From Chloroflexota bacterium (GTDB lineage: Bacteria; Chloroflexota; Dormibacteria; Dormibacterales; Dormibacteraceae), in contig VBIW01000048.1 in NCBI GenBank assembly GCA_005880915.1, positions 1-64,000 on the forward strand: a stretch of 64,000 bases of DNA. Reading direction: 5' to 3'. The notes below the pieces were generated by a model. It saw only the letters and a program-made list of their open reading frames with translations. It had not been told where the DNA came from and ran no database searches. The translations under genes and the position numbers were made by a program. Of the stretch, positions 15,617-24,528 are shown piece by piece. Within the stretch, counting starts at the first letter, position 1. Every line of letters starts with the position of its first letter.

Positions 15617-16611
15617 AGGTCCAGCGGTGGACCCGAACGTCAAGGCTCTTCACTGGCGGCACGATCGTGGTCGCGGTCCTGCTTGCCTGCGTTCCCCTCG
15701 TCTTCGACCCCGACGTGGTGCAGAAGCTCACGACCCTTTTGATCCTGATGCTGCTGGCGGTGATGTGGAACGCCCTGGCCGGATACGGCGGCCTGCTCTC
15801 GGTCGGGCAGCAGGCCTTCATCGGCATCGGTGCGTACGGCACCGTCTTCTTCGCCGACCAGGGCATCTCGCCCTACATCGCGATGTTGCTGGCGACGCTT
15901 CTCGCAGGCGTGATCTCGGTGCCGATCTCGCTCTTTGCCTTGCGGCTGCGCGCCGCCCAGTTTGCGATCGGCATGTGGGTCATCGCTGAGGTCATCTCGA
16001 TCATTGTCCGCCTCGACCAGAACCTGGGCGCCGGGACTGGAATCTCGCTCATCCAGCTGAACCAGTACGAGCCGAACTTCCGGCAGGCATACACCTTCTG
16101 GCTGGCGCTTGCCTTCGCCGTGATCTTCCTCGCTGCACTCTTCCTTCTATTGCGCTCGCCGCTGGGCGCCTCGCTGCAGGCGATCCGCGACGACGAGGAT
16201 GCCGCCCGCTCGCTGGGGGTGCGAGTGGTGGCCCGGAAGCGGCTTTTGTTCGTGCTCGCTGGTCTGGGCTGCGGCGCGGCCGGCGTGCTGATCGTGGCCA
16301 ACACGCTCTTCATCGAGCCGGGCTCGATCTTCAGCGTCCAGTGGTCGGCTTACATGATCTTCATGGTCCTGGTGGGCGGCCTGGGCACCTTCGAAGGTCC
16401 GATCCTGGGCGCGATCTTGCTCTTCGCGATCCAGACGACATTCACCCAGGGCGGCCCGTGGTACCTGGTCGGTCTGGGTGCGACCGCGGCGCTGTTCGCG
16501 CTCGTGCTGCCGCGCGGATTGTGGGGAACGGTCGAGGAGCGGTTGGGGCTGCGTTTGCTGCCGGTGGGCTATCGCGTGGTGGAGACGAAGGGTGAAGAAC
16601 GAGCCGCCTGA
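15613..16611 (+). CDS. ABC importer permease (LivM-like)
   Basis: 332 residues from GTG 15613, overlapping the livH-like stop. Hallmarks: MLLAVMWNALAGYGGLLSVGQQAFIGIGAYG, GASLQAIRDDEDAARSLGVRVVARKRLLFVLAG (coupling loop) and MVLVGGLGTFEGPILGAILL. The longer frame from 15214 runs antisense-free over livH but has no homology, so it was rejected. Completes the five-gene binding protein/ATPase/ATPase/permease/permease unit. Confidence 0.93.
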   Translation: MKVQRWTRTSRLFTGGTIVVAVLLACVPLVFDPDVVQKLTTLLILMLLAVMWNALAGYGGLLSVGQQAFIGIGAYGTVFFADQGISPYIAMLLATLLAGVISVPISLFALRLRAAQFAIGMWVIAEVISIIVRLDQNLGAGTGISLIQLNQYEPNFRQAYTFWLALAFAVIFLAALFLLLRSPLGASLQAIRDDEDAARSLGVRVVARKRLLFVLAGLGCGAAGVLIVANTLFIEPGSIFSVQWSAYMIFMVLVGGLGTFEGPILGAILLFAIQTTFTQGGPWYLVGLGATAALFALVLPRGLWGTVEERLGLRLLPVGYRVVETKGEERAA

Positions 16612-17047
16612 CGAGAACGGCCCAGAGGATCTGATGCAGCACCCCGGCCATCTGCTGCGCCGCGCGGTACAGGTGATGAACCTGCTCTGGGACGTGGAGG
16701 TCTCGCACGCCATCACCTCGCCGCAGTTCGCGGCGCTCAATGCGCTGTACGCAGAGCCCAACCTCGACCAGCGCTCACTGGGCCAGCGCGTCTCGCTCGA
16801 CCGCTCGACGATGGCCGAGGTCGTTTCGCGCCTGAGCACGCGAGGCTTGATCCGCACCCAACGCGACAGCAAGGACGGCCGCCGCAAGACCATCACGTTG
16901 ACCACGCGCGGCCTGCATGCGGTGCAGCACCTGATCCCGCGAACGCACGCGATGACCGACCGCCTCGTCGGTCCGCTGGATGCGAGTCAGCGCGACGAGC
17001 TGCTGCGCCTCTTGACGGCGGTTGTCAAGGCGAACGAGCGACGCTAA
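16592..17047 (+). CDS. MarR-family transcriptional regulator
   Basis: 151 residues from GTG 16592 (20-base overlap with the permease gene). Winged helix: LDQRSLGQRVSLDRSTMAEVVSRLSTRGLIRTQRDSKDGRRKTITLTTRG, with the DxRR wing typical of MarR. MarR proteins of this type often respond to phenolic or aromatic-acid ligands (for example PcaV, HcaR, BadR). As the last gene of the importer operon and near pcaHGC, it is a natural candidate regulator of both units. Dimer in the cytoplasm. Confidence 0.9.
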   Translation: MKNEPPDENGPEDLMQHPGHLLRRAVQVMNLLWDVEVSHAITSPQFAALNALYAEPNLDQRSLGQRVSLDRSTMAEVVSRLSTRGLIRTQRDSKDGRRKTITLTTRGLHAVQHLIPRTHAMTDRLVGPLDASQRDELLRLLTAVVKANERR

Positions 17048-17164
17048 GAGCGCGGCGGAATGTTGCTCATTGCGCCTCGTTGGCTCCACCGGAGCCGAAT
17101 TACTGCGGTGGACACGCACCGTTGGATACAGCGAGGCGAAAAAACTCTGGCAGCGCGACGCCCC

Positions 17165-18439
17165 TCACTCCGTGACGTGGATGATGCGCTTCGACTTGAG
17201 GTCGGAGCGGGGAAGGGTTCCCGCCCCAACGATCCGGCATTCCAGTCGCACGCCGAGCGCCTGCCGCAGGTCTGCCTCCAGCCGTTCGGTCGAGAAGGTC
17301 GCCAAGGCCGGCTCGATGAGCAGCGTCACCTCGTCCATCTGCCGCTCGTGGCGGTGCTCGATGACGAACTCCGCCACCTCTGGATAACGCCGCACGATGT
17401 CCTCCACCTGCGAGGGGTACAGGTTCACCCCGCGCACGGTGAACATGTCGTCGACCCGGCCCTGGATCCCGCCGGCGATCTTCATGAATGGGCTGCCGCA
17501 CGAGCACGGTTCGCGGGAAACGACTACGCGGTCGCCTGTCCGGTAGCGGATCAGCGGCATGCCCCAGCGGCCGAGATTCGTGGCGATCAGCTCGCCATCG
17601 CCGGCAACTTCGAATATGAATTCAGATTCGATCAAATGCACGCCGTCCCGGGCCGAGCAGCTGTGGCCGGTCGGCCCCAGCTCGGTCATGCCCGTGTGGT
17701 CGAAGGAGCTCGCGGAGTAAGCGGCCTCGATAGCGTCTCGCGTCGCCGGGATGCTGGCCCCCGGCTCGCCTGCGTGAATCGTGGTCCGGATGCTGCCCGC
17801 CGAAAGGTTGACTCCGATCTCGCTTGCGACATCGGCGAGCCGCAGCGCGTAGGTCGGCGTTGAAAGCAGCACTGTCGCGCCAAGGTCGAGCATGTTGCGC
17901 ACGCGCTGCTCGCTCGTCATCGCGCCACCGGCGATGCACATCGCGCCCAGCCGCTCCGCGCCGCCGAACGCAGACCAGAAGCCGATGAACGGGCCGAATG
18001 AGAAGGCGAAAAACAGCCTGTCGGCCGCGGTCACTCCGGCGGCGCGATAGACGTTGTCAGCCCAGATTCGGAGCCACCAGTCCCACGACTCCTCCGTGTC
18101 GAGCCAGCGCAGCGGCTGGTCGCCGCTCGACCCTGACGTCTGATGCAGCCTGACGTACTGGCCGAGCGGATGGGTGAGGTTGGAGCCGAACGGGGCGTGG
18201 TCATGCTGGTCAGCGAGGAGCTCGGCCTTGGTGGTTAGAGGCAGGCGCTCGAAGTCATCCCATCCGTGCACGTCATGCAGGCGCTCTCGCCAGAAAGCAT
18301 TGGTTGCAAGGACCCGAGCGACGCCCGCGCGCAGTCGCGCCATCTGCTGCTCGCGCAGCTCATCTGGGCTGGCAGAATTAGTCGCGGACTGCGCGGTCGC
18401 CGATCTCAAGTGCGGAGTCGAGGATCTCGAAGCCTTCAT
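17165..18439 (-). CDS. Phenylacetate-CoA ligase-like adenylate-forming enzyme
   Basis: Up to 424 residues. PaaK-type family: P-loop QTSGSSGDQPLRW, GMTELGPTGHSC, zinc-like CSCG region GDRVVVSREPCSCGSPFMKIAGGIQGRVDDMFTVRGVNLYPSQVE and C-terminal SDLKSKRI. Activates an aryl or alkyl acid to its CoA thioester. The start is uncertain: an ATG at 18439 overlaps the aminotransferase by 62 bases, and the ATG at 18343 would remove the homologous SPDELREQQ segment, so the longer form is given. Cotranscribed after the class III aminotransferase. Substrate unknown; MarR- and Liv-type genes are next door but on the other strand. Confidence 0.88.
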   Translation of the reverse strand: MKASRSSTPHLRSATAQSATNSASPDELREQQMARLRAGVARVLATNAFWRERLHDVHGWDDFERLPLTTKAELLADQHDHAPFGSNLTHPLGQYVRLHQTSGSSGDQPLRWLDTEESWDWWLRIWADNVYRAAGVTAADRLFFAFSFGPFIGFWSAFGGAERLGAMCIAGGAMTSEQRVRNMLDLGATVLLSTPTYALRLADVASEIGVNLSAGSIRTTIHAGEPGASIPATRDAIEAAYSASSFDHTGMTELGPTGHSCSARDGVHLIESEFIFEVAGDGELIATNLGRWGMPLIRYRTGDRVVVSREPCSCGSPFMKIAGGIQGRVDDMFTVRGVNLYPSQVEDIVRRYPEVAEFVIEHRHERQMDEVTLLIEPALATFSTERLEADLRQALGVRLECRIVGAGTLPRSDLKSKRIIHVTE

Positions 18440-19709
18440 CGAGCTCGGCCTCGGTGATGCAGAGCGGCGGGTTGGTCATGACAGTGTTCCAGCGCACGAA
18501 CGTGTGCATTCCCGCCTGGATAAGAGCCTGGGCGATCGCCTTCATCTCGGGCGATGTTCCGTTGAAAGGCGCCAGCGGTTCGAGCGTCTGGCGATCTCGC
18601 ACGAGCTCCAGGCAGCCGAACAACCCGATCGACCGGGTGGCGCCGACGCAGGGATGCAGGTCGCGCAGCTTCTTGTGTTGCCGCGCGAGGACTTCGCCCA
18701 TGCGTTGCGCGTTGCCCACCATGTCATCCTCTTCGTAGGCCTGGATCGCGCCCAGCGCCGCGGCGCAGCCGAGCGGATGGCTGTTGTAAGTCAGGCCGCC
18801 ATAAAACACGTGGTCGTCGAAGTAGGCGGCGACCTTGGGTCGCATCCCCACCGCGCCCAGCGGCACATAGCTGCTCGTGAGGCCCTTCGCCATCGTGATC
18901 ATGTCGGGCACGACGCCCCAGTGGTCGACCGCAAACCAGCGGCCGGTGCGGCCGAAGCCGGTCATGACCTCGTCGCAGATCATCAGGATCCCGTGGCGGT
19001 CGCATATCGCGCGCACGCCCTGGAGGTAGCCGTCCGGCGGGATCAGGATGCCGTTGGTCCCGACGATCGGTTCGAGGATGAATGCGGCGATCGTCGCCGG
19101 GCCTTCCAGCTTGATCGTCTCCTCGAGATCGGCCAGCGACTCCTCAACGGCATCCCAGCCGCGCTGGATGCCGTGATACGGATCCAGGATGTGGACGACG
19201 CCGGCCGGGGGGTTTTCATTCGCCCACCGGCGGGGATCGCCGGTCGCCTGAACGGCGCTACCGGTCGAGCCGTGGTAGGACCGGTAACGGGCCAGGATCT
19301 TGGTCCGGCCGGTCACCGCTCGTGCGATCTTGATCGCGTTCTCGTTCGCGTCGGCGCCGGCAAGGGTGAAGAAGACCTTGTCGATGTCGCCGGGCAGCAG
19401 CTCGGCGAGCTTGGCGCCCAGGCGCGCCCGCGCTTCGTGCGCCATGAACGGGCTGATGTAAGGGAGCTGCTCGGCCTGCCGCTGAATCGCTTCGATGATC
19501 CGGCGGTCTCCGTGCCCCGCGTTGACGCACATGAGCTGGCTGTTGAAGTCGATGAAGCGGCGGCCGTCGGCGGTGTGGAAGTAGACGCCCTTGGCGCTCG
19601 TGACGGGGAGGGGTTTGAGGCCTGCCTGGGCCGACCAGTCATAGAGGGTGTGGCGAAGGCAGAGCTCGGTGATCTCCTCAGCGCTGAGGGCCTTGACGTC
19701 CGTCACCAT
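18378..19709 (-). CDS. Class III pyridoxal-phosphate aminotransferase
   Basis: 443 residues. PLP lysine in MITMAKGLTSSYVPLGAV; D of ICDEVMTGFGRTG binds the pyridine nitrogen; GAxxNENAIKIAR binds phosphate. N-terminal HTLYDWSAQAGLKPLPVTSAKGVYFHTADGRRFIDFNSQLMCVNAGHG resembles taurine/beta-alanine:pyruvate aminotransferases, so an omega-amino substrate is likely. First of a two-gene unit with the PaaK-like ligase, divergent from no gene directly; the RpiR gene at 19913 lies upstream on the same strand. A role in oxidising an amine or omega-amino acid made by the neighbouring glutamylation genes is inferred. Confidence 0.92.
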   Translation of the reverse strand: MVTDVKALSAEEITELCLRHTLYDWSAQAGLKPLPVTSAKGVYFHTADGRRFIDFNSQLMCVNAGHGDRRIIEAIQRQAEQLPYISPFMAHEARARLGAKLAELLPGDIDKVFFTLAGADANENAIKIARAVTGRTKILARYRSYHGSTGSAVQATGDPRRWANENPPAGVVHILDPYHGIQRGWDAVEESLADLEETIKLEGPATIAAFILEPIVGTNGILIPPDGYLQGVRAICDRHGILMICDEVMTGFGRTGRWFAVDHWGVVPDMITMAKGLTSSYVPLGAVGMRPKVAAYFDDHVFYGGLTYNSHPLGCAAALGAIQAYEEDDMVGNAQRMGEVLARQHKKLRDLHPCVGATRSIGLFGCLELVRDRQTLEPLAPFNGTSPEMKAIAQALIQAGMHTFVRWNTVMTNPPLCITEAELDEGFEILDSALEIGDRAVRD

Positions 19710-19912
19710 TAGAGTGTCGCGCCCCCGAGGTCCTTTGCATCTTCGCGGCCTAGGCGGCCGGGCGCCTGCGGCGCTGAAGCCGGCGTCAAGGGGCCCGGCG
19801 CGGCGTCGTCACGCATCTACGATGCGCTCCTAGCCACGCCACCCTTTCCTTGGCTCCGGCCGCCGATGCCGCGAATCTGCTTCGGGCCTCGGGGTCGCGA
19901 CACTCCCTGATC

Positions 19913-20812
19913 CTACCCTCCCGCATCCGCTCCACCCAGCACGTCTCCCGCTCGAAGCCGCTCGAGGTTCTGCATCCGAGCTTCGGCGCGGGGGCCCAGG
20001 CGGTTCAGCACCGCCGCGACCATCGCTTCGACAACCGCCGTCGCGCCGACGAGCGAGTCGAATGGCCCGACCGTCTCCACGCTCGTGACGAGCACCTGCC
20101 TCGCGAAGGCTGACGCCGGGGAAAGCCACTGGTCGGTGAAGAGCACCACGTTGCACCCACGGCTGGCTGCGACCCTCGCGCTCTCGATCGTGTCCGGCTG
20201 GTAGCGCCGGTAGTCGAAGACGACCAGCACGTCCGTCTTGCGCATGTCGATGAGCTGCTGCGCCGGTCCGCTGCGGTCGGAGTCGACAAGCCCGATTCCG
20301 GGGCGCAGCAGGTGGAGCTGGCTGGCGAGATAGCGGGCGAGGTTCGCGCTCACCCGCCCGCCGAGGATCATGACGCGGCGCCGGACGTCGGACAGCACAC
20401 CGACCGCCTCGTTTACATCGCGATGCGAGAGCAGGCCAAGTGTTGCCTGAAGGTTGTGGGCCGACACCTCGAGGGCATCGCTGAGCATCCAGTCGGTGCC
20501 CGTCCGCTGAGGCTCGTCGCGGTAGCGGGCCAGGGGGGAGCTCAGACGGGCCTGGACCTCGATCCGGAGGCTCTCCTGGAACTCGGGGTAACCGCGGAAG
20601 CCAAGCTTGGTGATGAACCGCGTCACGGTGGGTGGGCTCACGCCGGCCCGCTCGGCGAACCTGGCGACGCTCTCCAGACCGGCGATCGGATAGGACGCGA
20701 GCAGAGCGCGGGCGAGCCGGCGCTCGGCCGGGCTAAGGCTGTCCAGGCGCTGGCGCACGACCTCCCCGACCCGAGACTCGCGCTCTGTGACGTTTGTTAC
20801 ATCCTGCCCCAA
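19913..20812 (-). CDS. RpiR-family transcriptional regulator
   Basis: 299 residues: N-terminal RpiR helix-turn-helix (LSPAERRLARALL...SVARFAERAGVSPPTVTRFITKLGFRGYPEFQESL, about 25-85) and a C-terminal SIS sugar-isomerase domain (RRRVMILGGRVSANLARYLASQL; DVLVVFDYRRYQPDTIESARVAASRGCNVVLFTD). TTG start at 20812 has AGGAG 7 bases upstream. Divergent from the permease operon, so probably its regulator. RpiR-type regulators control amine/GABA-like clusters with this same permease/hydrolase/ligase content in other bacteria (from memory). A near-palindrome TGTGAC-GTTT-GTTACA lies in its 5' end at 20786-20801. Confidence 0.9.
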   Translation of the reverse strand: MGQDVTNVTERESRVGEVVRQRLDSLSPAERRLARALLASYPIAGLESVARFAERAGVSPPTVTRFITKLGFRGYPEFQESLRIEVQARLSSPLARYRDEPQRTGTDWMLSDALEVSAHNLQATLGLLSHRDVNEAVGVLSDVRRRVMILGGRVSANLARYLASQLHLLRPGIGLVDSDRSGPAQQLIDMRKTDVLVVFDYRRYQPDTIESARVAASRGCNVVLFTDQWLSPASAFARQVLVTSVETVGPFDSLVGATAVVEAMVAAVLNRLGPRAEARMQNLERLRAGDVLGGADAGG

Positions 20813-20834
20813 TAGCTTGCTCCTGGGTACGTCC

Positions 20835-20883
20835 TTGACAACCTTCCAGTCCCCTGTTAGCTTCGCCCCGAAGCCTCAGGGGA
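20835..20883 (+). promoter_or_regulatory. Promoter with nested palindrome for the permease operon
   Basis: TTGACA (20835-20840), a 17-base spacer and TAGCTT (20858-20863) form a standard promoter. Overlapping it are nested arms TCCCCTG (20850-20856)/CAGGGGA (20877-20883) and GCTTCG (20860-20865)/CGAAGC (20869-20874). The overlap with the -10 suggests a repressor operator, probably for the divergent RpiR protein, or an RNA hairpin if transcription starts earlier. Confidence 0.55.
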
Positions 20884-20906
20884 AGGCTACTAGGGAGGAG
20901 CACCTT

Positions 20907-22502
20907 ATGAGCGTCCAGGCCCAGACTTCTGACACCGAGACACTCCATCGCATGGGCTACGCGCAGGAACTCCTGCGCAGGATGAGCGGCTTCTCGAACT
21001 TCGCTGTCTCGTTCACCATCATCTCGATCCTTTCCGGCTGTCTCACGCTCTACTACTTCGGAATGACCAACGGCGGGCCGGCAGTCATCACCATCGGGTG
21101 GCCGGTCGTGGGCGTCATGGTCATCCTCGTCGGTTTGGCGATGGCAGAGGTGTGCTCCAGCTACCCCACGGCGGGCGGGCTCTATTACTGGGCCGCCAAG
21201 CTCGGAGGAAAGAGCAGCGCCGGGTGGAGCTGGATCACGGGCTGGTTCAACCTCCTCGGCCAGGTGGCGGTCACGGCCGGCATCGACTTCGGGCTCGCCT
21301 TTTTCGTCAACTATTTCTTGAGCCTCTTCATCGGCTCATGGCCGTCGCCGCTCAACGCCAGCACCGCCATCAGCTCGCGGCTGACCATCATCGGTGTCTA
21401 CGCGGTAGTGCTGTTCATACACGGGCTCATCAACACGTTCGGGGTCACGCTCGTGGCGCGACTCAACGACATCTCAGTGTGGTGGCACATCGCCGGCGTG
21501 CTGATTATCGTCGGCGTCCTGTTCCTGTTCTCGAAGTTCCACCAATCACCGTCTTACGTGTTCACCAAGTTCGTGAACCTGACCGGGTTCAGCTTTGCAG
21601 GTGCGTCGATCTTCGTGTTCCTTACCGGGCTCCTCATGGCGCAATACACATTCACTGGATATGACGCGTCGGCGCATATGACAGAGGAGACGCACAACGC
21701 CGCCATATCGGGACCGCGCGGCATCGTCTGGTCCATCGTCATCTCGCTCATCGCAGGATGGATCCTGCTGATCGGCGTGACTCAGGCGATCAACGACGCC
21801 GACTATGCGACCGCTGCAGGGGCGGCGGGCGCCGCGCCTGCGGTGATCTTCATCGACGCCATCGGCAAGAACGGGGCCGCGCTTTTGCTTCTGATCGTCA
21901 TTGGCGCCCAGTTCTACTGCGGCATGTCGTCGGTCACGGCCAATTCGCGCATGATCTACGCCTTCTCGCGCGACGGCGCAATGCCGGGGTCCGAGTTCTG
22001 GCACCGGATCAACAAGCGCACGCGAACTCCAACCAACTCGATCTGGTTCGCCGCGGTGGGCGCCTTCATCCTCGGCCTGCCATACCTCTGGAACCCGACG
22101 GCCTACGCCGCAGTAACGTCGATCGCAGTCATCGGGCTCTACATCGCATATGGCATTCCCATCCTCCTGCGCCGCCTGGCTGGCGACAAGTTCCAGCGAG
22201 GGCCATGGCACCTCGGGCAATGGAGTGGGATCGTGGGATGGGTCGCCGTCGTCTGGATCGCGTTCATCGCGATCCTGTTCGTCCTACCGCAAGCCGCGCC
22301 AGGCAACAACTTCGCCACGTTCAACTACGCACCCATCGCGGTTGCGGTCGTGCTGATCTTTGCCGGCGGCTACTGGTTCCTCTCGGCCAAGAACTGGTTC
22401 AAGGGACCGAAGGTACAGGGCTCTGCTGATGAGCTGGCCAGGATCGAAGCGGAGCTCGAGGTGGTTGGCGCGCCCATGCCTGCGGGAGCACCAAGCAGCT
22501 AG
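20907..22502 (+). CDS. APC-family amino acid/GABA-type permease
   Basis: 531 residues from ATG 20907 with AGGGAGGAG upstream; the frame continues back to 20787 without homology. About twelve transmembrane helices. APC hallmarks: SNFAVSFTIISILSGCLTLYYFGMTNGGPAV in helix 1 and the TGYDASAHMTEET motif typical of the amino acid/choline (BAT1/GABA permease-like) group. Imports an amino acid or amine. First gene of permease-hydrolase-ligase-SDR, with 3-4 base gaps or overlaps. Confidence 0.92.
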   Translation: MSVQAQTSDTETLHRMGYAQELLRRMSGFSNFAVSFTIISILSGCLTLYYFGMTNGGPAVITIGWPVVGVMVILVGLAMAEVCSSYPTAGGLYYWAAKLGGKSSAGWSWITGWFNLLGQVAVTAGIDFGLAFFVNYFLSLFIGSWPSPLNASTAISSRLTIIGVYAVVLFIHGLINTFGVTLVARLNDISVWWHIAGVLIIVGVLFLFSKFHQSPSYVFTKFVNLTGFSFAGASIFVFLTGLLMAQYTFTGYDASAHMTEETHNAAISGPRGIVWSIVISLIAGWILLIGVTQAINDADYATAAGAAGAAPAVIFIDAIGKNGAALLLLIVIGAQFYCGMSSVTANSRMIYAFSRDGAMPGSEFWHRINKRTRTPTNSIWFAAVGAFILGLPYLWNPTAYAAVTSIAVIGLYIAYGIPILLRRLAGDKFQRGPWHLGQWSGIVGWVAVVWIAFIAILFVLPQAAPGNNFATFNYAPIAVAVVLIFAGGYWFLSAKNWFKGPKVQGSADELARIEAELEVVGAPMPAGAPSS

Positions 22503-22505
22503 CGC

Positions 22506-23189
22506 GTGGCCCAGAAACCAAAGATCGCCATCACGGTCAGCCCGCGGAGGGGCGAACCTTACTACCTGCCGTATCGAAGGGCTGTGGAGGCGGCCGGCGC
22601 GGAGCCGGTCGAGCTCCCGCCCGGCACCTCATCGCTGCCCGACGTCGACGGCCTCCTTCTGCCGGGAGGATGGGACGTCGACCCCGCCTTCTATGGCGAG
22701 CAGAAGGACGAGAAGGTCGGGCCCATCGACCGCGAGCTGGACGAGACCGAGCTCCGGCTGTTCCAGCAGGCGCGCGAGCAAGAGATCCCCATCCTCGGCA
22801 TCTGCCGGGGCCAGCAGGTGATCAACGTCGCCCTGGGCGGATCGCTGGTCCAGCACCTCGAGGACCACGACGTGAGGGGCTTCGGGCGCAGCCACCTTGC
22901 GCACACGATCGAGGTCATCGATCCCGGATCTGAGCTCGGCCACGCGGCCGGCGAGCACAAGATCCGCGTCAACAGCTTCCATCACCAGGCGATCCGCCGC
23001 CTGGCGCCAGGTTTGCATGAGACCGCGAAAGGCGAGGACGGCACGGTCGAAGGCGTGGAATCCGACGACGGGCTTATCGTTGCGGTGCAGTGCCACCCCG
23101 AGGAGCTGACGACCGACCTGCCCTGGGCGCGCAGGCTCTTCGAGCGCTTCGTCGCTCGAGCCCGCGGTCGGCACAAAACAACGAGCTAA
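22506..23189 (+). CDS. Class I glutamine amidotransferase-like gamma-glutamyl hydrolase (peptidase C26)
   Basis: 227 residues, PuuD-like. Catalytic nucleophile in LGICRGQQVINVALGG, and His/Glu in AVQCHPEE. The LPGGWDVDPAFYGE element is typical of gamma-glutamyl-gamma-aminobutyrate hydrolases, which release glutamate from a gamma-glutamyl conjugate. GTG at 22506 is 3 bases after the permease stop. With the following glutamine-synthetase-like ligase it forms the make-and-break pair of a gamma-glutamylation route. Confidence 0.9.
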   Translation: MAQKPKIAITVSPRRGEPYYLPYRRAVEAAGAEPVELPPGTSSLPDVDGLLLPGGWDVDPAFYGEQKDEKVGPIDRELDETELRLFQQAREQEIPILGICRGQQVINVALGGSLVQHLEDHDVRGFGRSHLAHTIEVIDPGSELGHAAGEHKIRVNSFHHQAIRRLAPGLHETAKGEDGTVEGVESDDGLIVAVQCHPEELTTDLPWARRLFERFVARARGRHKTTS

Positions 23190-23193
23190 TTCG

Positions 23194-24528
23194 TTGTTGA
23201 CCAAAGAGCACCTGGCCCACCAGGTTGCCGAAGGTGCGATCGACACAGTGGTCGTCGCATTCACCGACATGCAGGGGCGGCTGATGGGCAAGCGGGTCGA
23301 CGCTGAGTATTTCGTCGAGACCTCTTATGAGGGAGAGTCGACGGAAGGTTGCAACTACCTGCTCACGGTTGACATGGAGATGGATCCCGTGCCCGGCTAC
23401 CAGATGGCGAGCTGGGAGACCGGGTATGGCGACTTCGACCTCGTGCCGGACTTCAACACTCTCCGCGCGATCCCCTGGCTCGACTCCACGGCGCTGGTTC
23501 TGTGCGACGTCGCGTGGCATGACAAGAAGCCCGTGCGGCCGTCGCCCCGGCAGGTCCTGCGGGCCCAGATCGAGCGCGCGCGCAAGCTCGGGTTCGAGCC
23601 GATGTTCGGCTCGGAGCTCGAGTTCTACCTGCTCAAAGAGACCTTCGCCGAAGCGCACGCCAAGCACTTCATCGACCTCACGCCCTCGGTGCCGTACATC
23701 CTCGACTACCACGTCCTCGCGACGACCTACGACGAGCCTTTCCTCCGCGCGGTCCGCAAGGGGATGAAGGCCGCGGGCATCCCGGTCGAGAGTTCCAAGG
23801 GCGAAGCCTGGCCGGGGCAGCAGGAGATCAACTTCCGGTTCGCCGACGCGCTGACGATGGCCGACAACCACGTCATCTACAAGAACGGGATCAAGGAGAT
23901 GGCCCACCAGCAGGGCTGCTCGGTGACGTTCATGGCCAAGCCGGACCATCGCTGGATCGGTAGCTCCTGCCATGTGCACTCGAGTCTGTGGAAGGACGAT
24001 CGCAACGTTTTCGACGGCGAGTCGGATGTTTTCAAGCAATACCTTGCCGGCCATATCGCGTACGCGTCGGAGATGGCTATCTTCCTCGCCCCGAACATCA
24101 ACTCCTACAAGCGGTTCGCCGCGGGCAGCTGGGCACCCACGACGTTGGCCTGGGGCCATGACAACCGGACGTGTGGCTTTCGCATCGTCGGCCATGGCCA
24201 GCACCTGCGGACCGAGTCGCGCATCCCGGGTGCGGACGCGAATCCGTACCTTTGTTTCGCGGCTCTGCTCGCCGCGGGTCTGCGTGGAGTCGAGGAGAAG
24301 CTGACGCTGCCGCCCGAGTTCAAGGGCAACGCCTATGAGTCCGACGTCCAGCGATTTCCTCATGCGCTGCGCGACGCGATCACTGCCCTGGACAAAGGCA
24401 AGATGGCCCGCGCGGCGTTCGGCGATGATGTGGTCGACCACTACCTCAACTACGCGCGCACGGAGCAGGCGCTGTTCGACAAGGTCGTCACGACCTACGA
24501 GCGCGAGAGGCTTTTCGAGCGTGGGTAG
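23194..24528 (+). CDS. Glutamine synthetase-family gamma-glutamyl-amine ligase
   Basis: 444 residues. GS beta-grasp and catalytic domain: EPMFGSELEFYL (metal glutamates), GQQEINFRFADALTMADNHVIYK, CHVHSSLWKD (ATP/metal histidine), FAAGSWAPTTLAWGHDNRTCGFRIVG and RTESRIPGADANPYL. Sequence style and clustering match PuuA/IpuC-like enzymes that glutamylate an amine using ATP, not GlnA. It begins at TTG 23194 (a second TTG at 23197 is possible), 4 bases after the hydrolase. No adenylylation tyrosine motif is evident. Confidence 0.88.
   Translation: MLTKEHLAHQVAEGAIDTVVVAFTDMQGRLMGKRVDAEYFVETSYEGESTEGCNYLLTVDMEMDPVPGYQMASWETGYGDFDLVPDFNTLRAIPWLDSTALVLCDVAWHDKKPVRPSPRQVLRAQIERARKLGFEPMFGSELEFYLLKETFAEAHAKHFIDLTPSVPYILDYHVLATTYDEPFLRAVRKGMKAAGIPVESSKGEAWPGQQEINFRFADALTMADNHVIYKNGIKEMAHQQGCSVTFMAKPDHRWIGSSCHVHSSLWKDDRNVFDGESDVFKQYLAGHIAYASEMAIFLAPNINSYKRFAAGSWAPTTLAWGHDNRTCGFRIVGHGQHLRTESRIPGADANPYLCFAALLAAGLRGVEEKLTLPPEFKGNAYESDVQRFPHALRDAITALDKGKMARAAFGDDVVDHYLNYARTEQALFDKVVTTYERERLFERG

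Noticed and set aside
17082-17096. Hairpin GGCTCC-ACC-GGAGCC after the MarR gene as a terminator
   Set aside because: No T run follows; stem is short and could be chance in high-GC DNA.
18174-19712. 512-residue plus-strand frame
   Set aside because: Antisense to the class III aminotransferase; repetitive Arg/Asp/Val composition, no domain.
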